Assembly: GCA_029251085.1 (NCBI GenBank)
Contig: JAQXDZ010000023.1
Location: 1-64,000 of the forward strand
DNA from: Mariniblastus sp.
Lineage (GTDB): Bacteria; Planctomycetota; Planctomycetia; Pirellulales; Pirellulaceae
Direction of reading: 5' to 3'
Length of the DNA: 64,000 nucleotides
Part shown: positions 27,942 through 37,486 of the stretch, piece by piece
Layout: the number at the start of each line of letters is the position of its first letter
Position numbering within the stretch: the first letter of the stretch is position 1
Notes under the pieces: model-generated
Database searches by the model: none
What the model saw: the letters and a program-made list of their open reading frames with translations, nothing else
Told to the model about the DNA's origin: nothing
Position numbers and translations under genes: made by a program

Positions 27942-28148
27942 ATGGGATCTTCGAAAAAACGATCTGGTAAAACCGGCGGCAGTGAAGCGGACGATCCTAA
28001 AGCTAACGAAATAGTAGATTCCCCTGCCAAGTCGGTTTCGCCTTGGTTAACCGCACCGCAAAGAGGGTTGTTTTACTTTTCCTCGGTCCTCTTCTTGGGT
28101 TGGCTGTCTTTTCTTGGAGTCATTGCCTACATGGTGAATTTTCAATGA
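27942..28148 (+). CDS. Small single-pass membrane protein
   Basis: The 68-residue frame starts at ATG 27942. The first 40 residues are charged and polar. The rest is one membrane segment ('LFYFSSVLFLGWLSFLGVIAYMV'), with no signal cleavage site. Its stop codon overlaps the ATG of the following dehydrogenase gene (ATGA), which supports translation of both. Function is unknown. Confidence 0.7.
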   Translation: MGSSKKRSGKTGGSEADDPKANEIVDSPAKSVSPWLTAPQRGLFYFSSVLFLGWLSFLGVIAYMVNFQ

Positions 28149-29101
28149 ACATTGTCGTGCTGGATGGTTACACCCTGAACCCAGGGGACAATTCGTGGGA
28201 ACCCATCGAGCAGCTTGGCGACCTTTCTATTTATGATCGAACAGAACCCGCCGACGTAATCCAGCGGGCGATGAATGCCGATGTGGTTCTTACCAATAAA
28301 GTTGAACTGAACTGCGACGTGATCGCAAAATTACCTCACCTCAAGATGATTGCGGTGACGGCGACTGGCTACAACGTTGTTGATGTTGAGGCGGCACGGA
28401 AGCGGGGAATTCCTGTGACGAATGTTCCCGTGTACAGCACCGATGCTGTAGCGCAGCACGTTTTTGCCGGGCTCCTGAGTTTCATCCACAAACCCTCTGA
28501 GCATCATCAGGCAATTCAGAATGGTGATTGGCAATCACAAGAGGATTTTTCATTTTGGTTATCACCGCTTGTCGAGTTAAGCGGAAAAACGATGGGGTTG
28601 GTCGGTCTGGGGCGAATTGGTCGAGCGACTGCAAAAATTGCGGATGCTTTCGGTCTGCGTGTTGTTGCCAGCAGTCGACGGAATGTAAACCCGCTGCCGT
28701 ACGAAGGGTTTGAGTGGTTGTCGATTGAGGATTTGTTTTCACAATCGGATTATATTAGCCTTCATTGCCCACAAACGCCCGAAACCACGGGTTTTGTCAA
28801 TTCAGAGTTGATTGGGAAAATGCAGTCTACGGCAGTCCTAATTAACACCGCTCGCGGTGGTCTGGTGAATGAACAAGACCTCGCGAAAGCGTTGAATGCT
28901 GGGCAAATAGGTGGCGCACTTTTAGATGTCGTTTCAAAAGAGCCAATTGAGAGCTCGAATCCTTTGTTGGGAGCAAAAAACTGTGTTCTCACGCCACATA
29001 TTGCGTGGTCGCCAATCGAAGCAAGACGCCGGCTGATGGAGACCGTGGCAGCGAACATACAAGCGTTTCGCGAAGGCAATCCTATTCACGTGGTCAATTA
29101 A
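28145..29101 (+). CDS. D-2-hydroxyacid dehydrogenase (NAD-dependent)
   Basis: Start at ATG 28145, overlapping the stop of the small membrane protein gene. A longer frame from 28043 is an artefact of the other gene's region. The 318-residue protein has the N-terminal 'VLTNKVELNCDVIAKLP', the NAD-binding 'MGLVGLGRIGRATAKIADAF' near residue 148, the catalytic Arg in 'INTARGGLVNE', Glu near 'VSKEPIE', and His in 'LTPHIAW'. Substrate could be glycerate, hydroxypyruvate or glyoxylate. The sequence fits the glycerate dehydrogenase (HprA)-like group, which is a guess. Confidence 0.92.
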   Translation: MNIVVLDGYTLNPGDNSWEPIEQLGDLSIYDRTEPADVIQRAMNADVVLTNKVELNCDVIAKLPHLKMIAVTATGYNVVDVEAARKRGIPVTNVPVYSTDAVAQHVFAGLLSFIHKPSEHHQAIQNGDWQSQEDFSFWLSPLVELSGKTMGLVGLGRIGRATAKIADAFGLRVVASSRRNVNPLPYEGFEWLSIEDLFSQSDYISLHCPQTPETTGFVNSELIGKMQSTAVLINTARGGLVNEQDLAKALNAGQIGGALLDVVSKEPIESSNPLLGAKNCVLTPHIAWSPIEARRRLMETVAANIQAFREGNPIHVVN

Positions 29102-29153
29102 ATGCCGTGATTGAGTCGTATCGAAGACGGTCGTTTTTGATCGAGCAAATGGG

Positions 29154-30329
29154 TTAAATCCGACTGTTGATTAAACTGTCGAACCAGCTCAGTTCTTTTG
29201 CGATTCCGTCAGCGAGAGTCTGGGATTGCATTTCTTCAGGAAGCACATTCCAGGCGTAAGTTTCGACCTCGAAATGAGGGCTTTCTGAGCAGAAGGATTG
29301 AATGGAGTCGAGGCAGTTCGCGATGTCAAATTGAGTCGTGCCGATTTGGTCGACTGTTTCGGTGAAAATGGGCACGTGGAAATGAACCCGCCAGCATCCT
29401 TGGGGATCAGTTCCTGCGGAGTGAAGGGCGTCGGTGAGATCTTCAAAAAACAAGGTCTCGGTGTCGGTGCGAATCACCGTTTGATGGAGATACTTTGGCT
29501 CTGCGAATCGAGCCAGTTGTTCGATCTTCTGTTGTTTTTGGGTTGGTGTCGATAGGTCAAAATTGACTTCGACAGCAGAAGATACTTGTACTTTTCCAAC
29601 TCTAATATTTGCGTTGCAATATTGTTCGATTGCCTTGGCCTGCGATTCGAACATTACAGCAGAATGGCAGATGTCATGGCAGACACCAAAGTGAGATCTG
29701 ATGATGTTGGTTTCAGTTGGGTTTCGGTTAAATAGGTGATTGTCAAAAAACTGAACCACATCCTCGCAGGTGTCGAGTACGCAACCAGGTTCGGGTTCAA
29801 GGCAAATAAATAGGTTTCGTCCATCGGCTTGTGCAATTCTATCGAGGTGTTCTGCACATTTTTGAATATTATCGGCGCAACGTTTTAAAAACTCAGAAAC
29901 CAGAGATGAGGGTGTGCCGTCCGGGAGTGGCCATCCGAGGGGAAGTGTTGAGATGGTGCCTTTTTGCCCTTCCGGTAGCAGGATATTCAGAATGTTGGCT
30001 AATTGATTTGTGTATTGAAGACGTTCGGGGTCAGCCCAGGTTGGCAGGTAAACATCATGTTTTACAACCTCTTGGTGGAAGTCTCCAAACGGAAATCCGT
30101 TGAGTGTGTATGGAACTAAGTCGTGCTCTCGCAACCAGTCTCGGAATTGGAGACAGGTTTCGGTGTGCTCAAGCTCCTTCGCTGTAGTTGCGCTGAGCCA
30201 AAGGCCGATGCCTAAGGGTTCGGTTGGTGAGAATTTTGATTTCACATCGAGGCTGTGTTTAACAAGATTCTGCTTTACCTCTTCAAGTGTCCTCCCCGGG
30301 TGAACGTTCCCGCAATAGCCAATCTTCAT
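29154..30329 (-). CDS. eboE: EboE-like TIM-barrel protein (metabolite traffic family)
   Basis: The 391-residue protein has the EboE pattern: 'YCGNVHPGRTLEEV' at the N-terminus, 'LGIGLWLSATTAKEL' near residue 40, 'YTLNGFPFGDFHQEVVKHDVYLPTW' near 74 and 'ISTLPLGWPLPDG' near 127. Metal-site type residues follow ('CLEPEPGCVLDTCED', 'FGVCHDICHSAVMFE', 'VHFHVPIF'). The fold is xylose-isomerase-like. In other bacteria EboE is part of the eboABCDEF cluster thought to move a metabolite to the periplasm, but no other ebo gene is here. Its reaction is unknown. Confidence 0.85.
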   Translation of the reverse strand: MKIGYCGNVHPGRTLEEVKQNLVKHSLDVKSKFSPTEPLGIGLWLSATTAKELEHTETCLQFRDWLREHDLVPYTLNGFPFGDFHQEVVKHDVYLPTWADPERLQYTNQLANILNILLPEGQKGTISTLPLGWPLPDGTPSSLVSEFLKRCADNIQKCAEHLDRIAQADGRNLFICLEPEPGCVLDTCEDVVQFFDNHLFNRNPTETNIIRSHFGVCHDICHSAVMFESQAKAIEQYCNANIRVGKVQVSSAVEVNFDLSTPTQKQQKIEQLARFAEPKYLHQTVIRTDTETLFFEDLTDALHSAGTDPQGCWRVHFHVPIFTETVDQIGTTQFDIANCLDSIQSFCSESPHFEVETYAWNVLPEEMQSQTLADGIAKELSWFDSLINSRI

Positions 30330-30474
30330 TGAGTTTCTGTCTGTTGTTTAAGTAATGTGTCTGGGTTAGAAGAAATTTTATCAGTCGCTACATCCAGAGT
30401 CCAAGGGTTGTAGGCGAGGTTGCTGGTGATGGAAAAGTGTGGCGTGCGGCAGTCTTAAAAAACGGAAGCTATGG

Positions 30475-30903
30475 TCAGCCCTTAAGCTGAATCGTTTCCC
30501 GTGGAGAGATACAGCAAGTAGCCATTGCGAGGGCAATCCAGCCACCAATGAAAGTAAGCCCGCCGAGTGGCACGATCGCGCCAAGGAACGGTTTTTCAAG
30601 CAGGACCAAAGCGTAAAGCAGCCCTGAAAATAAGCAGATTCCTGTTAAAAAAAGAAACCCTGCAAGACTGGCAAACTTTGAGGGGCGGAGAAGTGTAATA
30701 ATTCCAACAAGCATGATTCCGAGCGAATGATACATTTGATAGGCCGCAGCAGTTTTCCAATTGTCAATTCGCTGATTAACCAATTCGGAATTTTCACCGT
30801 GGATCTCTGTCAGACGCTCGCCCAATCCGTGAGCTCCAAAGGCTCCAAGTCCGACAGCGAGCCCCGCAAGTAAGCAGCCTAACAACATCCAATGGCGATT
30901 CAT
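30475..30903 (-). CDS. DUF423 (YgdD-like) membrane protein
   Basis: The 142-residue protein has four hydrophobic segments and the DUF423 pattern: 'AVGLGAFGAHGL' at the N-terminus, 'NWKTAAAYQMYHSLGIMLVG' near residue 48, 'FLTGICLFSGLLYAL' near 85 and 'IVPLGGLTFIGGWIAL' near 110. It is an inner-membrane protein of unknown function, widespread in bacteria. It sits about 150 bases upstream of eboE on the same strand. Confidence 0.9.
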   Translation of the reverse strand: MNRHWMLLGCLLAGLAVGLGAFGAHGLGERLTEIHGENSELVNQRIDNWKTAAAYQMYHSLGIMLVGIITLLRPSKFASLAGFLFLTGICLFSGLLYALVLLEKPFLGAIVPLGGLTFIGGWIALAMATCCISPRETIQLKG

Positions 30904-31103
30904 TTATTCTCTCGTAGGGGTTGGGAGCACGCTCGGATGTTTGAAGAAAACAAACGAAATGCCCAGTCAATGGTTGCGGTTTTCACTAGGGTGTTTTCAA
31001 ATATTATAGTCGTAAATGGAAGTCTAATGTTGGTCGTGAATGTAACTCGGTAATCGACAATGCATTCGTTTTATTTATTAATTTGATATGAGCTGAAGTA
31101 AAC

Positions 31104-34100
31104 ATGAAATTGTTCTTCTCCCTAGTTGGCGTTTTGGTGATTATGAATTTCTCGACAAGCACAGGTGTTTCACAAACGAGCGACGATTCTAAGAGGTTCC
31201 CATTAACGGTTGCCGAATCAAGTGATTTTCAGTCGACATCGAAATCATCTGAAGTGGTTGATTTTATCGATTCGTGCGTAAAAAAATCGAACCATGTTTC
31301 TCGATTTGATTGGGGAGAAACCGTCGAAGGTAAGACGCTAGTTGGGGCAATCGTTGCCAGTAAAGCTTATAAGTTGGGAGACCAAGACGACCGGAATGTG
31401 GTTCTATTGCTCGGCAACATTCATAGCGGTGAATGTGCAGGCAAAGAGGCGTTGTTGATCCTGTTGCGAGAGCTGACCGATAACCCTGACCACCCATGGT
31501 TGAGGAAAAATGTAATACTATTTGCTCCGAATTATAACGCTGACGGCAATGACCGAATGGGCAAAGACAATCGCCCCGGGCAGGTCGGCCCTGTTAACGG
31601 AATGGGACGCCGTGAAAATGCCCAACAATTAGATTTAAATCGAGATTTTTCAAAAATTGAGTCTCCCGAGGCACGTGCACTGGTTCGTTTAATTGATACC
31701 TGCAACCCACACCTTTTTGTCGATTGCCACACCACCAATGGCTCAAAACACCAGTACAGCCTGACTTATGATATTCCTCATAATCCTGCTACAGCTGAGC
31801 CGATTCGCCGGTTCTTGCGTGAGAAAATGATGCCTACTGTGACTCAGCAGTTGGCTGCGGAGGGGACGAAAACATTTTATTACGGTAACTTTAATCGCGA
31901 GCATACGCGTTGGACAACGTACGGACACGAACCGCGTTACAGTACTGAGTATGTCGGACTTCGTGGAAGGTTGGCGATTCTCTCCGAGGCCTACAGTTAC
32001 CTCGATTACAAAGGGAGGATTTTCGCAACGAAGGATTTCGTCTCTGGATTGCTGGATTATGTCACTGAGAACTCGCAAGCGGTTCATCAGCTATTAGACG
32101 CTGTCGATCAGGATTTAGTAGAGACGGCCTCTATTGAGCCGTCCCGTCTGAGTTTATCTCTGGCTGCTAAGAACGGTCCCTTCGAAGAAAAGTTCATTTT
32201 GAAAGGGTTTAAGGATGGTGAACCGCACGATTATGAGTGTGAGTTCATTTCAAAGTATGAACCAACGAAAACAACTCCATTTGCATTTGCCTACATTGTT
32301 CCTGAAGGTTTCGAGCGTGTCGTCGATCGCTTATTAATGCACGGAGTCAACGTTGAGCGGTTGTCCAAAGATCTCAAGACAGAAGTCGAGGTTGACCGAA
32401 TTGTTTCGTTGGATCGCGCAGATCGAGCTTTTCAAAAACATAAAATGGTTCGCTTGGATGCAGATCGTGAGAGTCTCAAGTTAGTCATCCCCGCAGGAAG
32501 TTACCTCGTTAAAACGGGACAACCGTTAGGGCGTTGGGTTAGCTACATGTTGGAAGCGAATTCTGACGATGGGTACGCGTTTTGGAATTTTTTCGACAGT
32601 GTTTTGAAGCCCAATGAATTATTTCCAATTCTCCGTTTGCCGCGGCCGCTGGAAATTGAAGCCGAATCGGTAGACGAAGTTCCCCGGGATGGCCAACTCT
32701 CGCTTGAGTTAATTGATGGTCCCAATAGCCTGTTATCCGGTATAGCTAGATCTCCTCGCTGGTTTGGTCAATCCAATTGGTTAACCACGGGTTTGTACAA
32801 CGATTCGGCATTAATAGATGCAGAGAGTGCTTCTATCGTCAGCCAGCCTGGTCGGCCTTATCAAACGGAAGAAGTGAAAGATGCGTTGATTGAAGCAGGA
32901 CTTGAGGAAGAGGCCGCTGGTTTACTTTCTCAATGTGATCCTGTGTTGCCCACCAATAATCGGGTCGCCGTGTTCAGTGGGGATGGCTATTCCGCAGTTT
33001 ACTTCATCGGAGAGGTGGACGCGGAACGACCGAGGGCAATGGTGATCGCCAACCCTGGAGAGTCGGGTGAGCTGTTTCACTTTAATGATCAAGAAGATCG
33101 GCTTGCGTTCTGTACGGCCAAAGGTCTAAATATTCTCGATTTAAATTCGTGTGAGATAAAAACTGTGGCGGGCGAAGATGAAAAGCAACTCGTCGGTAAA
33201 CTGGATTGGGTTTACCAGGAAGAGCTTTATGGTCGTGGCAATTTCAAAGGGTACTGGTGGCAGACCCATGGCAATCAGCTTGCATTTCTTAAGTTAGACG
33301 AAACGCCTTTGATCCCGTTTACCGTCATGGATCATATGCCGGTTCGGGGTAAATCAGAAATGACGAACTATCCGAAAGCGGGGGATCCGAATCCTACGGT
33401 GAAGGTTGGAGTTGTTGGCGGGCCAGATTGGGCTACTAAATGGGTTGATCTTTCTGCTTACGATGGAAATGAGATCTTGATCTCGGGAGTTTCCTGGTCA
33501 GGTGATGGGAAACAGTTGTTGATTCAGGTTCAGAATCGTGAGCAGACGTGGCTCGATCTTGTTGCCGTCAACGAAAAGGGGGAGGATCCGAAACTTCTTT
33601 TTCGTGACAAGACGCCAGCGTGGATTGAGTCGCCTGGTGATCCAGTGTTGTTGAACGGCGGCGATTTTCTTTGGCGAAGTCCGCGAACGGGTTACAGCCA
33701 CATTTATCGCTATTCAGCCGATGGAAAGCTTAAATCAGCAGTGACCGAGGGAGAGTGGGAGGTTCGAGCTCTATTGGGGGTTTCGAAGGATAAGCGATAT
33801 TGTTTTTTCACCGCCGCCAAGGATTTGCCAACTGAAATCCACGCGTATCGCAAGGACTTAGTTTCTGGAGATTTGGTTGATTTGACCCCGGAAAAGGGGG
33901 AGCATGCCGTAAATTTCAGTAAGGATATGTCGTTTTTTATTGACGGTTGGAGTGACGTCGATACGACTCCGAGATTTTTGTTGCGTAATTGCGAAGGCAC
34001 CATTTTAAGGCAATTCAATGGTTCCTCTGATGATCGTATTGAGTACGTGGGGGGAACGAGTACCGAATTCCTGGAGGTGCCATCTGCAAACGACCAGCCG

Positions 34101-34820
34101 ATGGATGCCATGTTGATCAAACCGTCAAATTTTGATCCAGGTAAGAAGTATCCAGTCCTCGTGCATATTTACTCAGGTCCCCAGGCGCCTCGCGTGCGGA
34201 ATCGATTTGGAGGGGCGCAGTCGCTTTGGCATCAGATGCTCGCCCAGCAAGGATATGTTATCTGGATTTGTGATAACCAATCTGCGAGTTACCGCAGCGT
34301 AAAACACGCTTGGCCCATTCATCGGAATTTTGCCGTCAATGAACTCGCTGATATTGAGCGAGGGGTTGATTGGTTGAAACAGCAGGCTTGGGTTGACGCT
34401 GACCGAATTGGTATCTGGGGGTGGAGTTATGGCGGGTACATGACCGCCTATGCGATGACACACTCGGACACGTTCAAGATGGGGATTTCGGGTGCTCCCG
34501 TTACGGATTGGAAAAATTATGATTCGATCTACACAGAACGCTACATGGGTCTGCCCAACGGAAATCCCGATGGATATCTCAATGCTTCGGTTTTGAACGG
34601 TAGAGCAAACGATTTAAAGGGAGACCTTTTGTTGATCCACGGCACCATTGACGACAACGTCCATCTCAATAACACGGTCCAGTTCGTAAAAGAATTGCAG
34701 GACGCGGGCAAGCAATTTGACCTGATGCTGTATCCGGGCAGTCGCCATTCGGTTCGTGATGAGAAACAGTCAGCTCATCTTCGTAAGTTGATGACCGAAT
34801 TTATCCACGAGCATCTTTAA
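31104..34820 (+). CDS. Secreted fusion of M14 carboxypeptidase and S9 (DPP IV/prolyl oligopeptidase) peptidase
   Basis: At 1238 residues this is two peptidases in one chain after a signal peptide. Residues about 45-340 are an M14 zinc carboxypeptidase: His107 and Glu110 in 'NIHSGECAGKE', 'DLNRDF' near 175, His in 'DCHTTNG' near 209 and the catalytic Glu in 'LSEAYSY'. Residues about 560-960 look like a DPP IV-type propeller. The last 260 residues are an alpha/beta hydrolase with Ser1108 in 'GWSYGGYM', Asp in 'HGTIDDNVH' and His1215 in 'GSRHSV'. Both active sites look complete. It should cut peptides outside the cytoplasm, taking from both ends. It is monocistronic. Confidence 0.93.
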   Translation: MKLFFSLVGVLVIMNFSTSTGVSQTSDDSKRFPLTVAESSDFQSTSKSSEVVDFIDSCVKKSNHVSRFDWGETVEGKTLVGAIVASKAYKLGDQDDRNVVLLLGNIHSGECAGKEALLILLRELTDNPDHPWLRKNVILFAPNYNADGNDRMGKDNRPGQVGPVNGMGRRENAQQLDLNRDFSKIESPEARALVRLIDTCNPHLFVDCHTTNGSKHQYSLTYDIPHNPATAEPIRRFLREKMMPTVTQQLAAEGTKTFYYGNFNREHTRWTTYGHEPRYSTEYVGLRGRLAILSEAYSYLDYKGRIFATKDFVSGLLDYVTENSQAVHQLLDAVDQDLVETASIEPSRLSLSLAAKNGPFEEKFILKGFKDGEPHDYECEFISKYEPTKTTPFAFAYIVPEGFERVVDRLLMHGVNVERLSKDLKTEVEVDRIVSLDRADRAFQKHKMVRLDADRESLKLVIPAGSYLVKTGQPLGRWVSYMLEANSDDGYAFWNFFDSVLKPNELFPILRLPRPLEIEAESVDEVPRDGQLSLELIDGPNSLLSGIARSPRWFGQSNWLTTGLYNDSALIDAESASIVSQPGRPYQTEEVKDALIEAGLEEEAAGLLSQCDPVLPTNNRVAVFSGDGYSAVYFIGEVDAERPRAMVIANPGESGELFHFNDQEDRLAFCTAKGLNILDLNSCEIKTVAGEDEKQLVGKLDWVYQEELYGRGNFKGYWWQTHGNQLAFLKLDETPLIPFTVMDHMPVRGKSEMTNYPKAGDPNPTVKVGVVGGPDWATKWVDLSAYDGNEILISGVSWSGDGKQLLIQVQNREQTWLDLVAVNEKGEDPKLLFRDKTPAWIESPGDPVLLNGGDFLWRSPRTGYSHIYRYSADGKLKSAVTEGEWEVRALLGVSKDKRYCFFTAAKDLPTEIHAYRKDLVSGDLVDLTPEKGEHAVNFSKDMSFFIDGWSDVDTTPRFLLRNCEGTILRQFNGSSDDRIEYVGGTSTEFLEVPSANDQPMDAMLIKPSNFDPGKKYPVLVHIYSGPQAPRVRNRFGGAQSLWHQMLAQQGYVIWICDNQSASYRSVKHAWPIHRNFAVNELADIERGVDWLKQQAWVDADRIGIWGWSYGGYMTAYAMTHSDTFKMGISGAPVTDWKNYDSIYTERYMGLPNGNPDGYLNASVLNGRANDLKGDLLLIHGTIDDNVHLNNTVQFVKELQDAGKQFDLMLYPGSRHSVRDEKQSAHLRKLMTEFIHEHL

Positions 34821-35259
34821 AAAATCGATGGCGGGGAAGACTCTCAAGTAAGGGATTGGGGAGGAAATTGAGTTTATGAACAGGTTTCCCCGTGAGTCGG
34901 TGTTTTATTGTCGTGGAATTCGAGTGCTTGCTTATGCTTTCACTGTGGTGATATGATTATGAGAGTTTATTGATTTGTTTGTGAGATTGGTGTTGACTCA
35001 ATTTCGGGCGATATTTTAGGTTAGAGTGCTGTGTCATGGAGGGCACTAACTTCATAGCAGCAAACCAGCAAAAAAAACGAAAAACCACACGGAAGTGGAT
35101 TTTAAAATAGTTGCTTGGTAACGGCTATCACCACAATAGAGCGTATGTCGGCGTAACATTTGTTTACCCGCAGTTTCTATTAATCGCTGGCGAAAGTTTC
35201 GCTTCGCGACCTCCAAACGAACAAGGGTTCGTAACTGTGTCACAGTATGGAGTTCTCTG
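34821..35259 (+). other. Intergenic region before dnaG
   Basis: About 440 bases without a convincing gene. TTGACT at 34993-34998 could be a -35 element, but no good -10 follows. A 24-codon frame (35036-35110), basic at its C-terminus, is noted but not called. rpsU, which often precedes dnaG, is absent. Confidence 0.5.
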
Positions 35260-37137
35260 GTGTCTCAAGTTCCAAATTTCGACGTGAAAGATCAGGTCAA
35301 GCAAGCAACCGATGTGGTTGACTTGATTGGCAGTGAGATGAATCTGCGTCGTCAGGGATCTATCTATGTAGGACATTGCCCGTGGCACGATGACCAGAAA
35401 CCAAGTTTTCAGGTCAATCCGAATAAACAAAATTGGGTTTGCTATCCATGCGACGTACGTGGAGACGTGTTTGATTTTGTGATGAAACGCGAGGGTGTGG
35501 ATTTTCGCGAAGCACTCGAAATTTTGGCTGAACGAGCTGGGATTGAGGTGCGTTCCTATCAGAAAAAAGTGGTCAAGGGCTCGGCGGATGATAAGGCGAC
35601 CTTGTATCGTGCGATGGCCTGGGCTGAGCAAGAGTATCACGAGTGTTTATTGAACTCAGATTCTGCAACTCCGATTCGTGATTACCTTGTTGATCGAGGA
35701 ATTACGCAGGAGAGTATTGAGCGATTCCGCGTCGGGTTTGCGCCGTTGTCCTGGTCTTGGTTGGTTGACCGGTCCAGTGGCACCAGTTTTTCGCCGGAAA
35801 TATTACAGGCATGTGGTCTCGTTTCGGCGAATGATCGAGGTGGGTGGTACGAAAGATTTCGTGGTCGAGTTTTGTTTCCTATCCGTGATACTCAAGAGCG
35901 AACCATCGCTTTGGGTGGACGGGTGGTTCCGAGTCTTTACCCAAACGGAGACGCTCCGCCCGCGAAATATGTCAATTCGCCGGAGACGCGGCTATTTTCA
36001 AAAAGCAAGAACTTGTATGCATTGAATCTTGCCAGAAATTATGTCCAGAAGACGAGCGTCAAAGATAAACGTCTAGTCATCGTGGAAGGTTATACTGACG
36101 TCGTTGCCGCGTGGCAGGCGGGGCTGACTAACGTTGTTGCTGCTTTGGGTGTTGCTTTGAACGAGCAGCATATCCGGTTAATTAAGCGATTTGCAGATGG
36201 AATTACGTTGGTTCTTGACGGCGACGAGGCCGGTCAGCGCACCATGAATACGGTGCTTGATTTGTTTGTGGCTCATGATGTCGACTTAAGGATCTTGAGC
36301 CTTCCCGATGGATTGGATCCCTTTGACTTTTTGATGGCGGAAGGTGGTGGAGCCTTTCAGGCGTTGGTTGATAAAGCGCCTGATGCAATCGCTCACAAGA
36401 TTCTTGTCGAGACGCGTGGCGTTGATTTAGTGAATGACACTCATCGCTCTAATCAGGCTCTCGAGAATATTTTGAAAACTCTCGCTAATATCCCAGAAGA
36501 CGAGAATTCAACAGCCAAGAGTATTCGCGAAGATCAAATGTTGTTGCGATTAGGGCGGCAATTTCAATTGGCTCCAGAGATGGTGCGGCGACGTCTAACG
36601 GATCTTAGAAGAAAGACACGCGTGCGACCGGATGCGAGTGACTCGGAAGTTAAAAAGGATTTAGTCGATTATTCTAAGTTTGACAAAAAGGAATCGGAGC
36701 TCGTCCAGTTACTGATCCAAGATCCTTCACTGTTGGATCGAGCCGTTGAGAATGTTTCACCGGAACAGTTTCGTGTCGGCGTCCTTCGTGACCTGTATGA
36801 GTTAATGGGAGAGTTCTTCCATGAGGGTAGGGGGGTAGGTTACCAGCAGTTAACAGTCGAAATTGAAGAGCCAAGATTAAGGAAGTTGGTGGATCACCTT
36901 CGTGATGAGGCGATAGCAAAAAAAGAGATTCATGAGGAACAGAATTCAGCCTATGCAATGGATTTTGAGGATCAGTTACAGTCGATCATTTTGAGATTTA
37001 ATGAGCGAGAGGTAGAGTCTGGAACCCAGGCCAAGATCTCAAAATTACATTCTGGTGGCTTGGATGAAGATGAAGAGAAGCGTGCTCTGGAGGAGTTATT
37101 TAGACAGCAACTCCAGAAACCTAATAATTCAATATGA
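35260..37137 (+). CDS. dnaG: DNA primase
   Basis: The 625-residue protein starts at GTG. The zinc-binding domain is at the N-terminus (Cys40, His43, Cys61, Cys64 in 'HCPWH' and 'CYPC'). The RNA polymerase core has 'YVNSPETRLFSKSKNLYAL' near residue 245, and the Toprim part has 'VIVEGYTDVVAAW' near 272 and 'LVLDGDEAGQRT' near 318. The C-terminal helicase-binding region begins around 470. It makes RNA primers for replication. rpoD follows in the same direction after a 350-base leader, as in the classical macromolecular-synthesis operon. Confidence 0.97.
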   Translation: MSQVPNFDVKDQVKQATDVVDLIGSEMNLRRQGSIYVGHCPWHDDQKPSFQVNPNKQNWVCYPCDVRGDVFDFVMKREGVDFREALEILAERAGIEVRSYQKKVVKGSADDKATLYRAMAWAEQEYHECLLNSDSATPIRDYLVDRGITQESIERFRVGFAPLSWSWLVDRSSGTSFSPEILQACGLVSANDRGGWYERFRGRVLFPIRDTQERTIALGGRVVPSLYPNGDAPPAKYVNSPETRLFSKSKNLYALNLARNYVQKTSVKDKRLVIVEGYTDVVAAWQAGLTNVVAALGVALNEQHIRLIKRFADGITLVLDGDEAGQRTMNTVLDLFVAHDVDLRILSLPDGLDPFDFLMAEGGGAFQALVDKAPDAIAHKILVETRGVDLVNDTHRSNQALENILKTLANIPEDENSTAKSIREDQMLLRLGRQFQLAPEMVRRRLTDLRRKTRVRPDASDSEVKKDLVDYSKFDKKESELVQLLIQDPSLLDRAVENVSPEQFRVGVLRDLYELMGEFFHEGRGVGYQQLTVEIEEPRLRKLVDHLRDEAIAKKEIHEEQNSAYAMDFEDQLQSIILRFNEREVESGTQAKISKLHSGGLDEDEEKRALEELFRQQLQKPNNSI

Positions 37138-37486
37138 GATTTTGGAAAATTTGATTGTCTGAGGCGGGGTGTTTGCGGTTGTTCGCAAGTGACGCCAAGG
37201 AAAATTTGATTTTCCGCATGATGAGATAGATAGAAGCACTTAAGTGTTTTGCAGGCCCATGGATGGGAGGCAGCTTGAGTGTTGATCGGGAGTTGATACA
37301 GAGGCGAGTGTGCGGTGTGGCTGAGCCATCCGTAAATTCACCTGGCATTGTGTTTGGTTTGGTTCCGCGTGAGAGGGACATTCCGAAGGCAATCCGGTTT
37401 GGTAGCACTCGACTTGTACCTGTTTAAGGTGTTTCAACGCAGATCGGTTGGCGTCCAGCGCGAAATGGATTTCGCAGGAGTACGAC
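37138..37486 (+). other. Intergenic leader between dnaG and rpoD
   Basis: About 350 bases with no gene on either strand. The motif GAAAATTTGATT occurs twice (near 37145 and 37200). The second copy forms a small hairpin GGAAAA-TTTGA-TTTTCC (37199-37215) without a T-run. Independent rpoD promoters are likely here, but I could not pick a good -35/-10 pair. Confidence 0.4.
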
